64,000 nucleotides of DNA from Haliclystus octoradiatus (Eukaryota > Cnidaria > Staurozoa > Stauromedusae > Haliclystidae), in the NCBI GenBank assembly GCA_916610825.1, contig OU744447.1, positions 33,357,073 to 33,421,072 of the forward strand, in the 5' to 3' direction. Each line of letters opens with the position of its first letter. Positions within the stretch are counted from its first letter, which is position 1. The notes under the pieces were generated by a model that ran no database searches, was not told the origin of the DNA, and saw only the letters and a program-made list of their open reading frames with translations. Positions 1 through 13,484 of the stretch are shown here, piece after piece. The translations under genes and the position numbers were made by a program.

Positions 1-1653
1 GGTCAGTCACATACAGTTCATGAACGTGAAATTGATTAAAAGTTTATGAACACTTTCATGAACTTCCATGTTCATGAATTTTTTCGCAGGGAGGGGGCAT
101 CTAATAGTACAAACTCAGTATATATTCTAGTATTCCACACCCCCTCCTCCTGTACGCACCTCTACAACTTTGCACCACGACACATCTTTATACATTTTTT
201 GTTGGTATTTCTGAACATATTCCAGTGCATCCTTTTTTAACACTTGTCGTGCCAATCACGCATATATACGTTTTCATGTTACAGGGCTTTGAAGGGCTTG
301 AAAATCAGAAAAAAGGGAATCCCCTTGCTAAAATCTTTTCTATGTTTTAACCAATAGAAATTCAGCAATTCTGGGAATCTTTATTCACGTGATTCCATCA
401 TGACTTGACTATTTTATGGAAGTTTCAAATTTTGTCAAGACAGAGATCGACAAAAAAATGGCGACGCGAAGGATGGTTGGTAATAAAACTAAAAAAACAG
501 TAAACAATTGTTCCAAGAAACGATTTTAAATTTCACCAATCGAATCAACAATAAAATTGGATGTTAGTTTATATTTTCTGGGAGGATATGGTTATTGCTG
601 GATGATTTTAGAAGTTGAAAATGTCAAGTTATTCTACATGTATACTTATGTGGCGCATTTTTCAATGCGGTACATCGGTCAATGTTCAAGTTAAATATAC
701 CCTTCAATGTTGTTTATTTCATACAATTGGTATACAAAAGCGTTTGCAGCGTATTTACCTATTCATTTTTTTTTTTAATTTTCCTAATTGACGAAGAATT
801 TGATTTTTGAGTGATGTAAACAGACAAGGCCAGATAACAACAGCAGTTTTCTGGACATAAAACGCTGTTAACTACGGCTTCATATTTGCTATCGGCGAAG
901 ATCAATAGATCATCAAATCAATCGAGTAATGCATCATTGGCAAAATATAAACGTGGTAACCCGTTTACATTAATAAATCATTGAAAACTGTTGCTACTAC
1001 ATCTAAATTATGCAATGTTTCATGTTATTTTGCACAAATTCACACACATACTACGCTTATCCTACCAAAATGACTTCATTTTAAAAATAAATGTGAAAAA
1101 TAAAACAATCTAGAGAAAGATAACATTGAAATGAAGTTTATGTTAAAACTTGAACTTCTAAATAAAACATAAAGTGCATTAAAATGAAAGTAAAATTTCA
1201 TCAAAATTTTTCGAAACACAACATGAAAACCGGTTGGCCTGTGTCAAACTGCTTGGCTTCCTAAGTGTTAAAAGGCAAATTTGTGCGGTTAATAATCAAT
1301 TTTCATGAACTTTTCTACTACAGAACTTGATTTAGTCATCAAAGACTGATAATTTATAGCATAATGATATTTCAAAAAGAGTTAAAGAAACAGTTGAGAT
1401 GCGTAATTTGCGTATACACTTTGATATTTGACATCTCCTTCTACGCACCTGTGCGCTTTTAGTATGACCCCCTCCCCCTCAATTGAGTGCATACTATTGC
1501 AAAATGATCAATGCTCAAGAGACCACATTTCCAAGTTTTGTTTTACATCTCATATATAAGCTTACATTGTAATTGAGTAAAATTGAGTACAAAAAATCAA
1601 ATGTTTGAAAGGAAACAATATCAATTTATAGCTAAATTGTTTGGAAACATTAC
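1..1653. other. Region left of the last M1AP exon seen
   Basis: Beyond a MITE end at 14-93 I see no exon on either strand. Presumably M1AP intron sequence. AT-rich. Confidence 0.5.
14..93. repeat. GTTCATGAAC foldback MITE copy (right end)
   Basis: Several GTTCATGAA units and the family right terminus TTTTTTCGCAGGG. The left end is poor or lost near the window edge. Confidence 0.5.
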
Positions 1654-4600
1654 CATTTGTGAACCACCAGATATGCTCAATGGGTTGATGATTACATCAA
1701 AGAGATCACATTTTAAAATTACATCTAAAAAATTGAAATATTGCAACAAAATATTAAGTAGGAAGAAACTATTGAAGCAGTTTGAGCGTGACATTGAGCA
1801 TTACCAGACAGAGAGCTCTATCGCCTACCAAAGTCGTTGTCTGACGTAGATAATATGCCTCAAGGTCTAAACTTGTTAACGTTTTGCAAAATAACTTGTA
1901 CGAAAGTTTGTCCATTGAATATGTTTCATTTTTTTCCCCACAAGCAATTGATTAAACGCTGCAAAAGATTGTTTAGTTATTCGTTTTGTGTCTTTTATTG
2001 TTTCTATTGTCTCCAACTCAGCTTCATATCATGTACTAAATCTTGATCATGTTCAGATTTGAGATATATCTGATCTGGTTTGATTTGATCATAGTTTATT
2101 AAAGGAGCAAAAATGACCGGCAGGCGCTACGCACTTCGGATCACGTGCATGTTTATTGTTCATAACACAATGTACATTGTTGACATGAATTTATAACAGA
2201 TTAGGCCTGCGTAGAACAATAGTTTCAAAGCGAGACGGATGAATTACGCTAAACATAAATTCAACTTGTGCTCGCAGCGGTCGCCGGTCAATCTTGCCCC
2301 TTTAAACAATCTTTTCTTTCAACTGATCACGCAGTAACTTAATAAAAATAGCCTTGCGAAACACAGTTTTTGATCTCTCGTGAACAGCTCAAGAAACTCA
2401 AACAAAAGCTTTAACAGTTCTTAAAATTTTAATTGGGGTCTAGACACTGTTTCCTATTCTATTATAATGCAGGTAAGTAATGCACATATAAATAGCAGTT
2501 ATGCTACCACTGTAAAAAATTCAAAAACTTTGTATGGCCCAATTTTCATGAATTGTTTGCGTAAAAGTCCATGAAAACATATCATTTAGCAGTTACGAAC
2601 TGTTCATGAACTGACATGTTACTGAACTCAACACATTTCTTAGCAGACATCTTCAATGTCCAGTGAAAACAAAGTGGTTTGATTTAACAGAGTTAATGAT
2701 TGGGTCTAATGAAAGCAAAGTGGTTTGATCTAATAGAATTAATGATTGGGTCCAATTTACTCACTCTACTGTGACATGTAAGTTTTCTTGAATGGTTTCT
2801 ATTCAAATGAGAAATTGTTTTATAACTGCTATCTTTTGCTCTTCCAGAGGGGCATTATTTCATCGTACCTGTATTTTTTGATGGCGGAAGTTTGATATAC
2901 AACTGAACATAATCTGTTCCACAATCAAGGAGCCAAGCTTTGAAAAAGTTATCTAGACATAAAAAATCTAAGAAAAAGTGCAAAAACACAAAATATATAA
3001 TTTTTTCTAATAACATTACAACACCAAAAAGGCATATAGGTTATTACAGAGTGTTTGGACCAGGAAATTTGATATACACTGAGTTATGGTTTGGCTTCAA
3101 TCCCTAGCAAAGCATCCTCGAAGTTCGGTTTTGAAAATGTTTGTAATGCTTACTATCATCAGCCGGTAAGTATCAATGATATAAGCCAATCATGTAGACC
3201 ATTTGACACCATTATTGAAGTTGTCTATTGTTCTGATGAAAGGGTCAACTTTAAGCGGTGATGATAAAAACACTTTCAAAAACACACGGACATACAAGAA
3301 CAGTTTATTTTATTTTAAATGATTCAAATATATGCTGTTATTTCTGAAAATACACTTAATTTATTTTGGACTAAAAATTATCCCAAACATTATTCAGTAT
3401 TCGCATTTTATTGTATTTTCAGAGAAGAAAATGACACTGGACTACAGGCGCTTAACAAGCAAAAACACTCAATGGAAAGAGACCATTTTCAAATTCCAAT
3501 TAACATGATGTAGTTCTCAAACAGATATGGAATGTTTTTACTATTGAAAAAACAGCATTTATATAAACTTTTCTAGTGAAAGATTTATGAAGAAATTAAA
3601 CAAAAACTTCAAAAAGCAATGAAACTTATTTTTATAACTTTTCAAAGGTTGATGACATAAAATACTTTGAAAACAATTGGTCTATTGTTTCCAAACGATT
3701 AATTGAGTATGAATCGATCCTTGTCCGTGATTAATTGATCATAAACATGAAGAAGCATTTTGTAAGTATTCAACCTACTCCAATGTTTTGATGGTAAATT
3801 AACACATTTACTGCGATATTACATAGGAGTACGAGACATGATCAAGGCTTCATATGAAGTACATAACTATCAAAACATCATGTTTAGCATTACAATCATA
3901 TCATTAATTGTATACAATATTTACATAGATTAAAATAAAAATATTAAAATTGAAAAGGAATTTCAACATTGTTGTTTTCCAAGAATGAAAGCAAATGCAA
4001 TAAATGAAATGATGTTATCAATGCAAATTCTGGCCTTTATCAACACCTTAACAACAACAGTTACAGTTAGTGTTCATTTTGACCTCCTTGATCACTTTGG
4101 GGAATGTCTATGTGATGGAATATTGAAGGGGAAAACCATATCAGCATGCTAAACCCATTGGTAGAAATCATCACGAGCATTGTATTCATTAGAAATCAAT
4201 TTTAAGAGAGGTTCATCACCCTTGTATGAAAACCAAACCAATATCGGATACCATAAATCAGTTGGGAAAGAGAAGAGAGAAGGCAGATGAAATTCCCATT
4301 GAATTGATAAGTTGACAAATTTATGTTACCTACCAACCCGCCATTAAGAAAGCAAAGTATGAATGTATAAGCAGGTGAGTATACATACCATTTTCAAGTG
4401 AGACATTCTCAAATATTCCACTGAGAGCTATTCTGTCATCAACTTCCAAACCATCTAAAAAGTGTAAACACATATTTAAAGAAACAGAACCCCAGCAAAA
4501 AACAGTTCAGGAGTTCATGAACAGTTCATGAACCTCCACGGACATTTCATGAGTTCATGAATTGTTCATGAACTCCTGAACTGCTTTTCACGAGGGAGAA

Positions 4601-7600
4601 AAAGCAACAACAGGTATAACTGTAAAATGTTGATCAAATTATTGTATTTAATTTTAAATACATTTGAAATTTGATCACTTTTGCAAAACAGGAAAATGAT
4701 GTTCACATTGCTTATATTATCTTCACTACTATAAACGTGATGAACTTGCATAATTGGTAATCTACTACGTATAAGCTACTAGCCCAACCACACACACACA
4801 AAACCTTGAGTTAAATCTCTACATTTAATGAATAATCCTCCATTTAGGTAAAGTACTATATATTTGCATCTTACTGTCTAGCCTACTTTTGTTTTTAATT
4901 AGTTAACATAAAAATTGATTGCGTTATTCTCCTGCCAAAAAAATATTGAGTTCATGAACTGTTCAAGAAACTCCTAAAATGTTTGTGAACAATCGATAAA
5001 AAGTTTAAAATTAGCCTGCATCTTGTTGACTTTTCATGAATATTAGGTCAGTTAATGTTCATGGACTGTTTTCTCAGGAGTTCTGTGTTAGCTTACTCGT
5101 CACAGCATCATATCTAACTAAATCACATCCATTGTTATATAAAAAGAGAGTCAAGAAAATGAGAAACATCAGCTCTCATAGAAATAATACTGAACATCTA
5201 AAGATGCAATTACAGAAGTTCATGCAAAACAAAGGGTACCAATAAGTGGATTAAAGATTACTAGCTATGTTCTCATAAATCTAATTCAAAGCAAAACCAT
5301 TGTGTCCACAACAAAGTTTGTATTCAGTAAAAAAGTATGTACCTAGCATAATCAAAACAATAGTTTCTTATTCTGAGCGCCCTAGCTAGGAGCATTGTTT
5401 GAAATTCATTGTACATTGAGATACCACAAATGATCAGATTGTACCATTACTATGAGATTAAGTATCTACGACAGCTTACTGCTGAGTTAAAGTATTCTAT
5501 ATAACAAAAAACCATCTTATTTTTATCTGCCTCTACATCCCTTATGTCCCTCAAACAAACACGCATTTGTGTTTATGAGATAACTGTCAATCACAATTAT
5601 CATATGATTGAAAAATTAACTACAGTAGAATATAGTCAATATTGTTCTAACTCCTAAGTTAGGTCTACCACCTATACAAGACTGTATTTATTGACTGAGT
5701 AGATTTCCCAATTTAATTACATTATCATGTGGTTTTAATTAATAAGAAATAAAATGCTTGACATTTATCAATTAAGGTTTCACAGTCAGTTTAACTTTCA
5801 TTGATAAGGTCTACGCAACATTATGCTTCAACTGTTTGGCTTTCAAACAGGAATCTGACGCTAGTGGAAAAATATTCCAAATAATACTACATATGCAGTC
5901 TAGTGACATCAGTGAATACTAGATATAGTACACTGATAATGAAATTGTATGCTTACAATCACTAGTACCAGATATATTTGATTCTGATAAATGGGTGTCC
6001 TCTACTCCATGTTGATTGATAACAACAATTTGCACTTTCTACAAGATAATTTGTATCATTAAAAAATTAATTTATCAAAAATCTACTGTTAGTTATCTCA
6101 AATTAACAATGAAATATGGCCAATCAGAAGCGTACACATTTTGTAGGTTGAAGAATCAACAATTGGACAATGTAGAATCAATAAGCGAGAAAATCAATCA
6201 TAATTTCCCAAGATGAAATTTGGAAAATTAGAAGCATACACATTTTGCAGGTTGAAGATACAACTGGACAACGTAGATTGAGCCAGAAAATCAATCATCA
6301 TTTCCCAAAATAATTCAATGATGAAATTCAAGGTTAATAAGACTATTAAGAATATCCCCCGTGAAAAACAGTTCATGAGTTCAAGAAATCAAGAACAGTT
6401 CATGAACGTTAAATTGCTAAATTATCATGACTTTTCATGAACAGTTCCCGTACAACGTTGATAGAAGTTAAAGAAACTACCCAGTGACCTTCATAGACGT
6501 CCCCTGACATTGCAGGGATGTCTCCTTGTTTGCAGGGTATATATTAATTGAGATGGAGAGCCTCAATCATACCTACAGACAGATTCCATTCATTTTATGA
6601 TACAATAAACATCAAATTAACAACATTTTGACAATATTGCAGAACATTTATTATAAGGGAATTCTGAAAAACGAAATCATATGTCATGAAATTATCTCTA
6701 ATAAACTTCTCAATTAACTATCAATCAAACATGTTACATTAAACAATGTCTCAAAGGAATACTGTAGAATTATGGTATCTAAGCTGTGTTTCAAAATAGC
6801 CAACATTGTGTTTTACCTGAAAAATCAGATCATATACAATTCCAAGAGAAAGAGTAAACAAGCAGCATTTTGGTAATATATAAATTCATTTGAAAATCAT
6901 AAATTGCATAGAACAATAAATTAGAATTTATATGCATGTTCTTACTCTCAACAATGAAATATTTGCTTCTTCAATAATTTTCTTCAATGCATTTTCAACT
7001 GTCTTTGGATTCTGACATGTGACAATACACAATTCAACTGGTGCAGTATGAGAAACATTTGTCTACAAAGAAGATTGTTCTTTAACAAAGGAGAGTTCAA
7101 TAACTTGAACAGAAAGTTACTATTTAACTAAAACCAAACTAATCCCCTGCAAAAAACAGTTCAGGAGTTCATGAACAGTTCACGGAAATCAAGGGTCATG
7201 TAACGTTCATGAACTCCTGAATTCTTTTTCACGAGGGCTAGCCTACAAATTACAATTGCCTGTCAAACCAATCTTTCTTCACCATATCTGCCAGGATCCG
7301 ACAAAATGTTTGCCTTCCGCAAACCTCAACTTTTTAGTTAAATATTTGAGTAATTTTACTGACATAAGAACGCAAAATTAAAAACTTATTTTTCATAATT
7401 TTTTAATACTTGTAGCTTTACATGCCCATGTTTTCATGAACTATTCATGAACTGTTGAAAGCTATTAAAAAAATTGGGAATTTCAAATCAAGACCTTACA
7501 ATTTACAAAACAATCAAGGACTTCAATTGCCTGTTTCCAAATGATCTTTCACGAACTGTTCATGAAATTTGACCATAAATAGATTGACAAGTTGCTTGTT

Positions 7601-10600
7601 ATGGGAGGGATAACATGCAAGATTAAATACTCACAGATTGATGATGGCGTTTGCATTGAAACAATGCCTCATTGACTGCTGCATCTAAGCAATCTGAAAA
7701 AGAAAAAACATATCAACGTTAAAGCAAAGTTTATTATTTAGTATTCATATCCCTTGCGAAAAATTCCATGATCTTCATGAACAAATCATTAACATTTTTT
7801 GTTGGTTCATGAACAGACATGAACATTTCATGAATGGGATATTGCCAACATTTGAAGTCATGAACATTTTTTCGCAGGGGAATTCCAAATTCAGTTAATC
7901 TTTACTGTTATGTTAAGTTATATACATTACTCTAGTTTAACAAGTAGTCTATTTGCTTGTGATTTTGTAAAACATGCATATATATGTACTGAAACTCATT
8001 TTCATGTAAATATCAGGTCTCCACAGTCTCACTCTCAATATAGCCTCTTTTTAAGAAATTAAGAAGTATATGAGGTGCGACATACTTACATGTAAGAAGC
8101 TTGTTTTTTTATTTAAATTTAATAGATAAATTTGGTTCAATTGATTTTTCTTTTATTGTTGTTATATCTGTGGCCACAGTGCGAGAATCAAACTTTGCTA
8201 TTCTTGACTTTGAATCAATCAAATTTTATACAGTCCTTGTCATTGGTATCGAGAGGTTTCAACTAATTTAGCCATGTTAACCAAAGTTTGATAATTTTTA
8301 TATAATATTTATGTTTACTTGTTTTCTTTTTTGTTTATGTTTTTTATCTTTATAATTTTTACTTTTTATATCTAGTAATTATATTCCTACATCTGAATTG
8401 TTTTTAATCAATAATACATGTATCTCCTTAGATCATTCTGCGAAATCATCATTGAGTTGATCAAATGAGATTGAATCAATTGACTGGCTTTGCTTTGCTA
8501 AATTTGACTTTTTAAATTTCATACTTGTTTTTTTTTCAGAAACAGAGAACTTGTTCCAGATAATGCAGCTTGATATTTAAAAGACATTTTCCTTATGTGG
8601 CTCTTAAGACTTGGTGAATGTACTTGTAGATTCTCTCTTAATTTCACCATAGTAAAATACGAATTGGAATAAATTATTCAAGAGTTGCACAAGGTAGCAG
8701 GAGTCATTCCATCTTGATGAGTTATTTCCTCTTCTGATGAAGAGGCAAAATTCATCATCATCAAGCCATTTTAATTTAGAAAACAGCAACTGGAGATATA
8801 TCATAAACACAACGACCATAGTTTCGAAATAAAAGCGCAAATGGTGCAACACATTCTAGACTACAGTTTAATGTGGAAGGAGCCTTTATTTGTTTTATGT
8901 CCTTCTCTGTGGGAACAGTTTATCAACTGTTAATTTCATGGTCAATGAACTGATTATAAGGTGAATATTAGTTTGCCAAAGTTTGTAAGGTTCATGAACA
9001 GTTTATGAACTCAACAGATTGTTTTGCATAGACTTGCTTGATATTTGTCATGATACATAAGAGCTAAATGATTTATAGAAAAATGAATACCATCTCTAAG
9101 CCTATTGTAATCAAATAAGTATGTTCTTGTGGCTACGATGTCGGATGGGATGATGAAGCACGAGTGACACAGGTGCATTATTTGGGTTGGAACTGTCTCT
9201 ATTACTTGTTTGTCTAGGTTGGCTATGAAATTGTAAGGACTTTACCTACCTGAGAAAATGCTGACATTGTTCTCTATTCCATATTCTAGATTAGATATTT
9301 CATTTGCTGCCTTGTAAAGCTTTTGCATATTTCCCTTGACATGTTGTAAACTGAACAAACACTATAGAACAAGCAAGAAAGAAAATTCAGTTGAATAAAT
9401 AAGATTTAGTAGGCCTAAGTCATTAGGCAATTTGAAACTCGTGAATAAGTGTCCATTGAAATACCTTAAATTAGGCTAATTTCATTATATCAATCTCAAG
9501 TTGCTGGGAGCAGCCTGCCCTTTTATATCTGTGCCGTTTAGTCTAGTAGGGTAGACCAAAAAATATATGAGGATTTTATGCTAATCCATTAACTGTTATA
9601 TTTGTGTATTCATTGATATTTTTTCAAATTTTGAATGTCGATGTAAAAATCTAATATATTTGTCTAATATCCTTTTGTTTAAAGGGTCAAAACAGACCGG
9701 GAAACCTTGCGCGCGCACACTTTGAATAGTGCACGTAAAATTCAAACACTCGTTTCCAAACATGGCTTTGCCTCGCCTAGAATGCGTTTGTCGTAAAATA
9801 TTTTTGAACTATTCTTGAACAAGAGCTTTACTTACTAGCGTATTCTTTATTTCTAATCTTCGATAATTTTAATAACACGAATGCCAAGTTTCCTGAAGAT
9901 CCAGAACATGGTGGTAAAAGGGAAGGAGCAGGTAGAAGGCTACCGATAACTCAAGAGCTTTCACTTATACATCAGGATATCTGTTCATATGCTGTGGCGA
10001 TAAACCATAACAAAGTTTTACCTAAATTTCGTGATTTGCAAAGACTGGTATAAGGAATTTTGTCTGAAGGAACACCTGAGTGAAGACTTGACAATATTTT
10101 CCTGTTTACAAACCAATCAATGCGAGATCGCTTCAAAGAACAAAAAGCGAAGCTCCATTTTCACAACCTCAAATCAACAGCTTATTTTCAAATTTCAATC
10201 ACACTTGATATTTATGGAACTTCGATCGAGATGAAATAAACATCATATGTAATTTCTGGACCCATGAAATATATGAATTTCTACAGCAAAATTAATTAAA
10301 GTAGTATTTTATTATTGATCAGTTTTGCCATTCCTTCGTGTATTTCTCTCTGTGGTTTGAGTATGTTTTGATAAAAATTTCAGACTGTTCCGCATAATTT
10401 GATGTTAATGTTTCACCGTCGTACATAATTACCATAGTTTTCATTATCCTTATTCAATTCGCATTGTTTCGCTCCTGTTTTCATGTTGTTTTTCAGAAAC
10501 ATCCATACAAAATCAAAAGGTTGCTACGGCACAAATGAAATTATGAGGAATGCTATGACGTTGATAAAAAGGCTGCGGGACTCCATTTTGAAAAAAGTTG

Positions 10601-13210
10601 AATGCAAAGGCTGCCAGTCTGGTTTGACCCTTTAACATCATTCAATATCTGTTTGAGAACGTTATTACGAATTTTAAGAGGAACCAATCCAGCTATAGTT
10701 CAGACATATTGTCTGGTTGAGTTTTATGTTGTTTGAAATATAGGAATGGTTTTATGTAGGCCTAACTAAACTTATTTTTCAATATTTTCTATAAATAATA
10801 AGGAACACACCTTCTCTTCTATTTCCTGAAAAACTTATGTTTGATGTTTTAGAAAAGGTGTCAACTGATCATAGGCCTGCAATGGGAGTTCATGCACAGC
10901 GATAATGTTCACAAAATGTGTTACTCTTTTAATTTAATCTAGGCCTAGTCTACCTTGCAAAATGTTCAATGTTTTGAGGAACATAAGAAACACAGATGAG
11001 ATTGCAGCCTTGCAGCAGGTTACCTAAAACACAGTTTATCAATCAAGGAGTAGACATTAGCATACCGATGAAACTTTTGAAATTGCAAACAAACTGAATA
11101 ATGGGACACGACAAGCTCCAAACATTTGAGTGACAGTAGAAAAGAATCCAAGTAACGCTTTTGTGACATTTTCACCCACAGTTGCATTCCAGGAGCCATT
11201 AGTGTCAACCACACAGATACGAGCTAGATGCAAAAAATACAGTACACCTAAAATTTAATCTCAATAACAATTGCTGTTCTAGTGTGGCCTTCAGGGTTCA
11301 ACACAAGAATTTACCCTCAGGGAACGTGATATTTTTCTCAAACTTGAATTGCGCTTTATAACCATTTTCTATGCTGCTTTTTGGTTAAATTTTTCAACTT
11401 GTTCTCGAAGATTGTCTCAGAGTCATATGGTTACGTACTTCCTCAAATGTCTAACTTATCTATACCTACCTGTAAATGAAAAGTATGCCTGTATATGGTT
11501 GTATGGTCAAGAATTCCAATGTGTACTTAGTCGGTTTTTAAGTAAGATATATGAGTAGGCCTAATTATCTATCATTGGAATCGCTGTTTTTCAGTTGTGG
11601 TTTGGATGGACTTCTATTGTGTTACCTACCTAGGCCTACTCTTTCTGATTCGCATAATAAAAGAAAATATAGGCTATTGTTCCAGGGCGCCGAAGCCATA
11701 CGACGACAACAACAACAGGGGCAGTCGTTACATATAGGGCACATACATAGCAAAAACGTTTTCGTTGTACAATGTCGATTTCACAAACCTAAGAAAAAAT
11801 TTGAGTCAAATTTCGGGCGATTTGGTAACAAAAAATGGCAAAATCATGCAATTCTGAAGATACTATAGTACTGAAGCTCCCAATATGCAAATGCGGCAAT
11901 GTCATACATTTTTCAAATAAAATGCATATTTGTCAGGCAAAATAGGCAGCTATCGCCTAGGTCAGGGCATGCATAGCTATGACAGTAGTCGCTGTAGGCC
12001 TACACTGTACAATGTCTATTCAAACATATTTTTTCATCTTTACTTTACGTGGTTGATCTGGAAAGTTTATGACAATTATACGACAGGGTACCTGCTGCCC
12101 CTCTGCCACAAGGGCAGTAGGGTCAGCTGCCTTCTTGTTCCCCGGCTCCAGCGCCCCTGCTACTGTTTGAAAAGTATTAAACTATTATTTGTTTGGTTTA
12201 CATTTTTGATATCAAAATTCACTGGTTTTTGAGTTCCAAGAACGCATCTCTTCAATTACCCTGCAATTTATAATCTACAACAGAAGGACACTTAGGATAT
12301 TTAATGCTTGCGTCACACGTTTTTTCGGGTTTTCTGAAATAGCGGTAAAAAATGTGAAAATTTATGAAAATTAAAAGTAGGCCTACGCAGATACACACGT
12401 ACGCAGTTTACAGAAACCGCCTATGGACCCAGTCTGCATTCCACAGGCTTCCCGTCGGAGATCTCCGGCAACGCAAGCCGCTTGTCCTTCAGTGCCATCG
12501 ACAAATTGGCATGGAATTTTCCTCTTAGGGCTTTGGTGGTGGATTTTTGTATCATACTTTGGTGCACTTTCTATTGTTATCGGATAATTTTGGCGGGAAA
12601 ATCAGCGTTATAAAATATTGGCGGAAAAAATTTCCCGAATTTGGCTAAGTTTTGAAGTTGGCACAGCCGCAGACTCCCAGAGCTGGCTTGTTGATCAGTT
12701 ATTATATAAATTTTATCTCAACTTGCCTTGCTGTGGTGCTGTATTGCTTGATTTATGCATGCTTGCGTCGTAGAGACCATAGACAATAAGCCAATAACTC
12801 ACATAGATCTAATGTCTATACTTCAACAGGTTTTGCTGTGATGAATATCATCCCGTAGGCCTAGAGCAAGCCTAGGGACCTAGGCAAACATTATTCAAGA
12901 AACCAAATATGATAATGTAATAGTAAAATTATTGCTCAATCATTACTCAAAGTGTGATATGCATCAGTATTGGCAGATTCGCTGCATTATTGTCTAGAAG
13001 ATTTATAGTTCTCCTATATTTTTATGAAATTCTGGAACTTTAATGCCATGCCAGAAAACAGAACCTGGTTCGATTTTCCCGCCATATGAATGCTGATTGC
13101 TGGCTTTGCTGCTAATGAAACTACAGAGTACTGGAGAAGAGTACTGCAAATTAGCGTTGAACTGCATTTATATATGTCAATTTACCTTCGCAAAATTCTC
13201 TTGGTATCAT
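1654..13210 (-). CDS. M1AP: M1AP (meiosis 1 arrest protein) homologue, 3' end outside window
   Basis: Nine exons on the minus strand, in transcript order: 13210-13186, 11223-11066, 9361-9250, 7693-7635, 7062-6946, 6038-5969, 4454-4389, 2952-2869, 1724-1654. All introns are GT-AG, phases agree at every junction, and the exons sum to 254 codons. The start is ATG at 13210 (MIPREFCE) in a 25-nt first exon. Recalled human M1AP matches in order: RICVVDTNGSW against RLLIVHIALPSW, QHVKGNMQKL against VQVKGNFARL, PVELCIVTCQNPK against SLEITILTSQPGK, VEDTHLSESNIS against VEDTSNDESSIL, NFFKAWLLDCGTD against IFFKAWLHNSGTD, and LKCDL in both. In vertebrates M1AP is needed for male meiosis I; that role here is inferred from homology. 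The last exon ends in phase 0, so about half the protein (the human protein is about 530 aa) should lie to the left. No further exon was found at 1-1653. Confidence 0.85.
2099..2305. mobile_element. TTAA-flanked MITE (207 bp including targets)
   Basis: Inverted ends TTAAAGGAGCAAAAATGACC on the left and the complement of CCGGTCAATCTTGCCCCTTT on the right, both beside TTAA. TTAA targets are typical of piggyBac and Kolobok superfamilies; which one is uncertain. It has no coding capacity. Confidence 0.7.
2503..2632. repeat. GTTCATGAAC MITE copy, decayed
   Basis: It keeps the core GGCCCAATTTTCATGAA and ACTGTTCATGAACTG, but the ends are eroded. Confidence 0.4.
4490..4596. repeat. GTTCATGAAC MITE copy, near complete (107 bp)
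   Basis: The left end is CCCCAGCAAAAAACAGTTCA and the right end is CTGCTTTTCACGAGGG. The arms fold on each other over roughly 40 bp through GTTCAGGAGTTCATGAAC and its complement. It lies in an M1AP intron, just beyond exon 4454-4389. Confidence 0.85.
4931..5079. repeat. GTTCATGAAC MITE copy
   Basis: Starts CCTGCCAAAAAAATATTGAG and ends GTTCATGGACTGTTTTCTCAGG. Both termini are recognisable; the centre has diverged. Confidence 0.6.
6356..6450. repeat. GTTCATGAAC MITE copy, right end eroded
   Basis: Left end CCCCCGTGAAAAACAGTTCA, then GTTCATGAACGTTAAATTGC, the usual core. Confidence 0.65.
7144..7237. repeat. GTTCATGAAC MITE copy, near complete (94 bp)
   Basis: Left CCCCTGCAAAAAACAGTTCA, right TTCTTTTTCACGAGGG, with paired GAGTTCATGAAC and GTTCATGAACTC arms. 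Confidence 0.85.
7427..7572. repeat. GTTCATGAAC MITE fragments
   Basis: Two half-copies, CATGAACTATTCATGAACTG and ACGAACTGTTCATGAAATTT, with about 90 bp of other sequence between them. One decayed copy or two. Confidence 0.35.
7751..7880. repeat. GTTCATGAAC MITE copy (130 bp)
   Basis: Starts CCCTTGCGAAAAATTCCATG and ends ACATTTTTTCGCAGGGG. Both termini are kept; the inner units are diverged. Confidence 0.75.
8906..9031. repeat. GTTCATGAAC MITE copy, decayed
   Basis: CTGTGGGAACAGTTTATCAAC on the left; GTTCATGAACAGTTTATGAAC and GTTTTGCATAG on the right. Confidence 0.45.
9679..10635. mobile_element. TTAA-flanked non-autonomous DNA transposon (957 bp)
   Basis: Ends TTAAAGGGTCAAAACAGACC and, reversed, TTAAAGGGTCAAACCAGACT. 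The first bases resemble the 2099-2305 element. The interior has short open frames, including one with a GGKREGAGRR stretch near 9916-9945, but nothing I recognise as a transposase. Confidence 0.65.
11682..12159. mobile_element. hAT-like MITE (478 bp) in M1AP intron 1
   Basis: Imperfect inverted ends CCAGGGCGCCGAAGCC and, reversed, CAGGGGCGCTGGAGCC. Flanks CTATTGTT and CTACTGTT form an 8-bp duplication with one mismatch. An open frame of about 105 codons runs across the left end, but I regard it as non-coding. Confidence 0.5.
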
Positions 13211-13484
13211 AAGCCTGCCATGATATTAAGTATGAGAAGTAAACGAACGAAGTTTAAGTCCTCGTGACTCGTAATGGGAGGGGAATTAATGGAGACCGTG
13301 ACCGTGCCGAATACCCCTGTGAATACCTGAGTCCATAATAAACAACAGAAACACATGTTTGCAGTTGAATTGTTGTTGTTTAAATTGGACATTTGGACTC
13401 ATTCCAGAGTCAAACGAGTACGCCTGCATGCCACTAGATGTGTAAGCATGATTCTAGTTATATGACCAAAAAGTTACTTTTAAA
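13211..13484. promoter_or_regulatory. Candidate bidirectional promoter between M1AP (-) and AMN1 (+)
   Basis: Only about 274 bp separate the two start codons, which point away from each other, so promoters and 5' UTRs of both genes must lie here unless there are upstream non-coding exons. I see no clear TATA box at a convincing distance and no repeat insertion. The call rests on gene layout alone. Confidence 0.55.

Noticed and set aside
1583-1849. Plus-strand open frame of 88 codons
   Set aside because: It is the antisense of a real M1AP exon (1724-1654 minus), whose phase and LKCDL motif fit the gene.
6780-6830. Alternative M1AP exon after a TTTTTCAG acceptor (VKHNVGYFETQ)
   Set aside because: Its phase does not fit the following exon, while 6038-5969 (VQIVVINQHGVEDT) fits both phase and the human protein.
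11551-11868. 105-codon open frame in M1AP intron 1
   Set aside because: It spans the left end of a hAT-like MITE, has low-complexity Gln and Lys runs and no recognisable domain.
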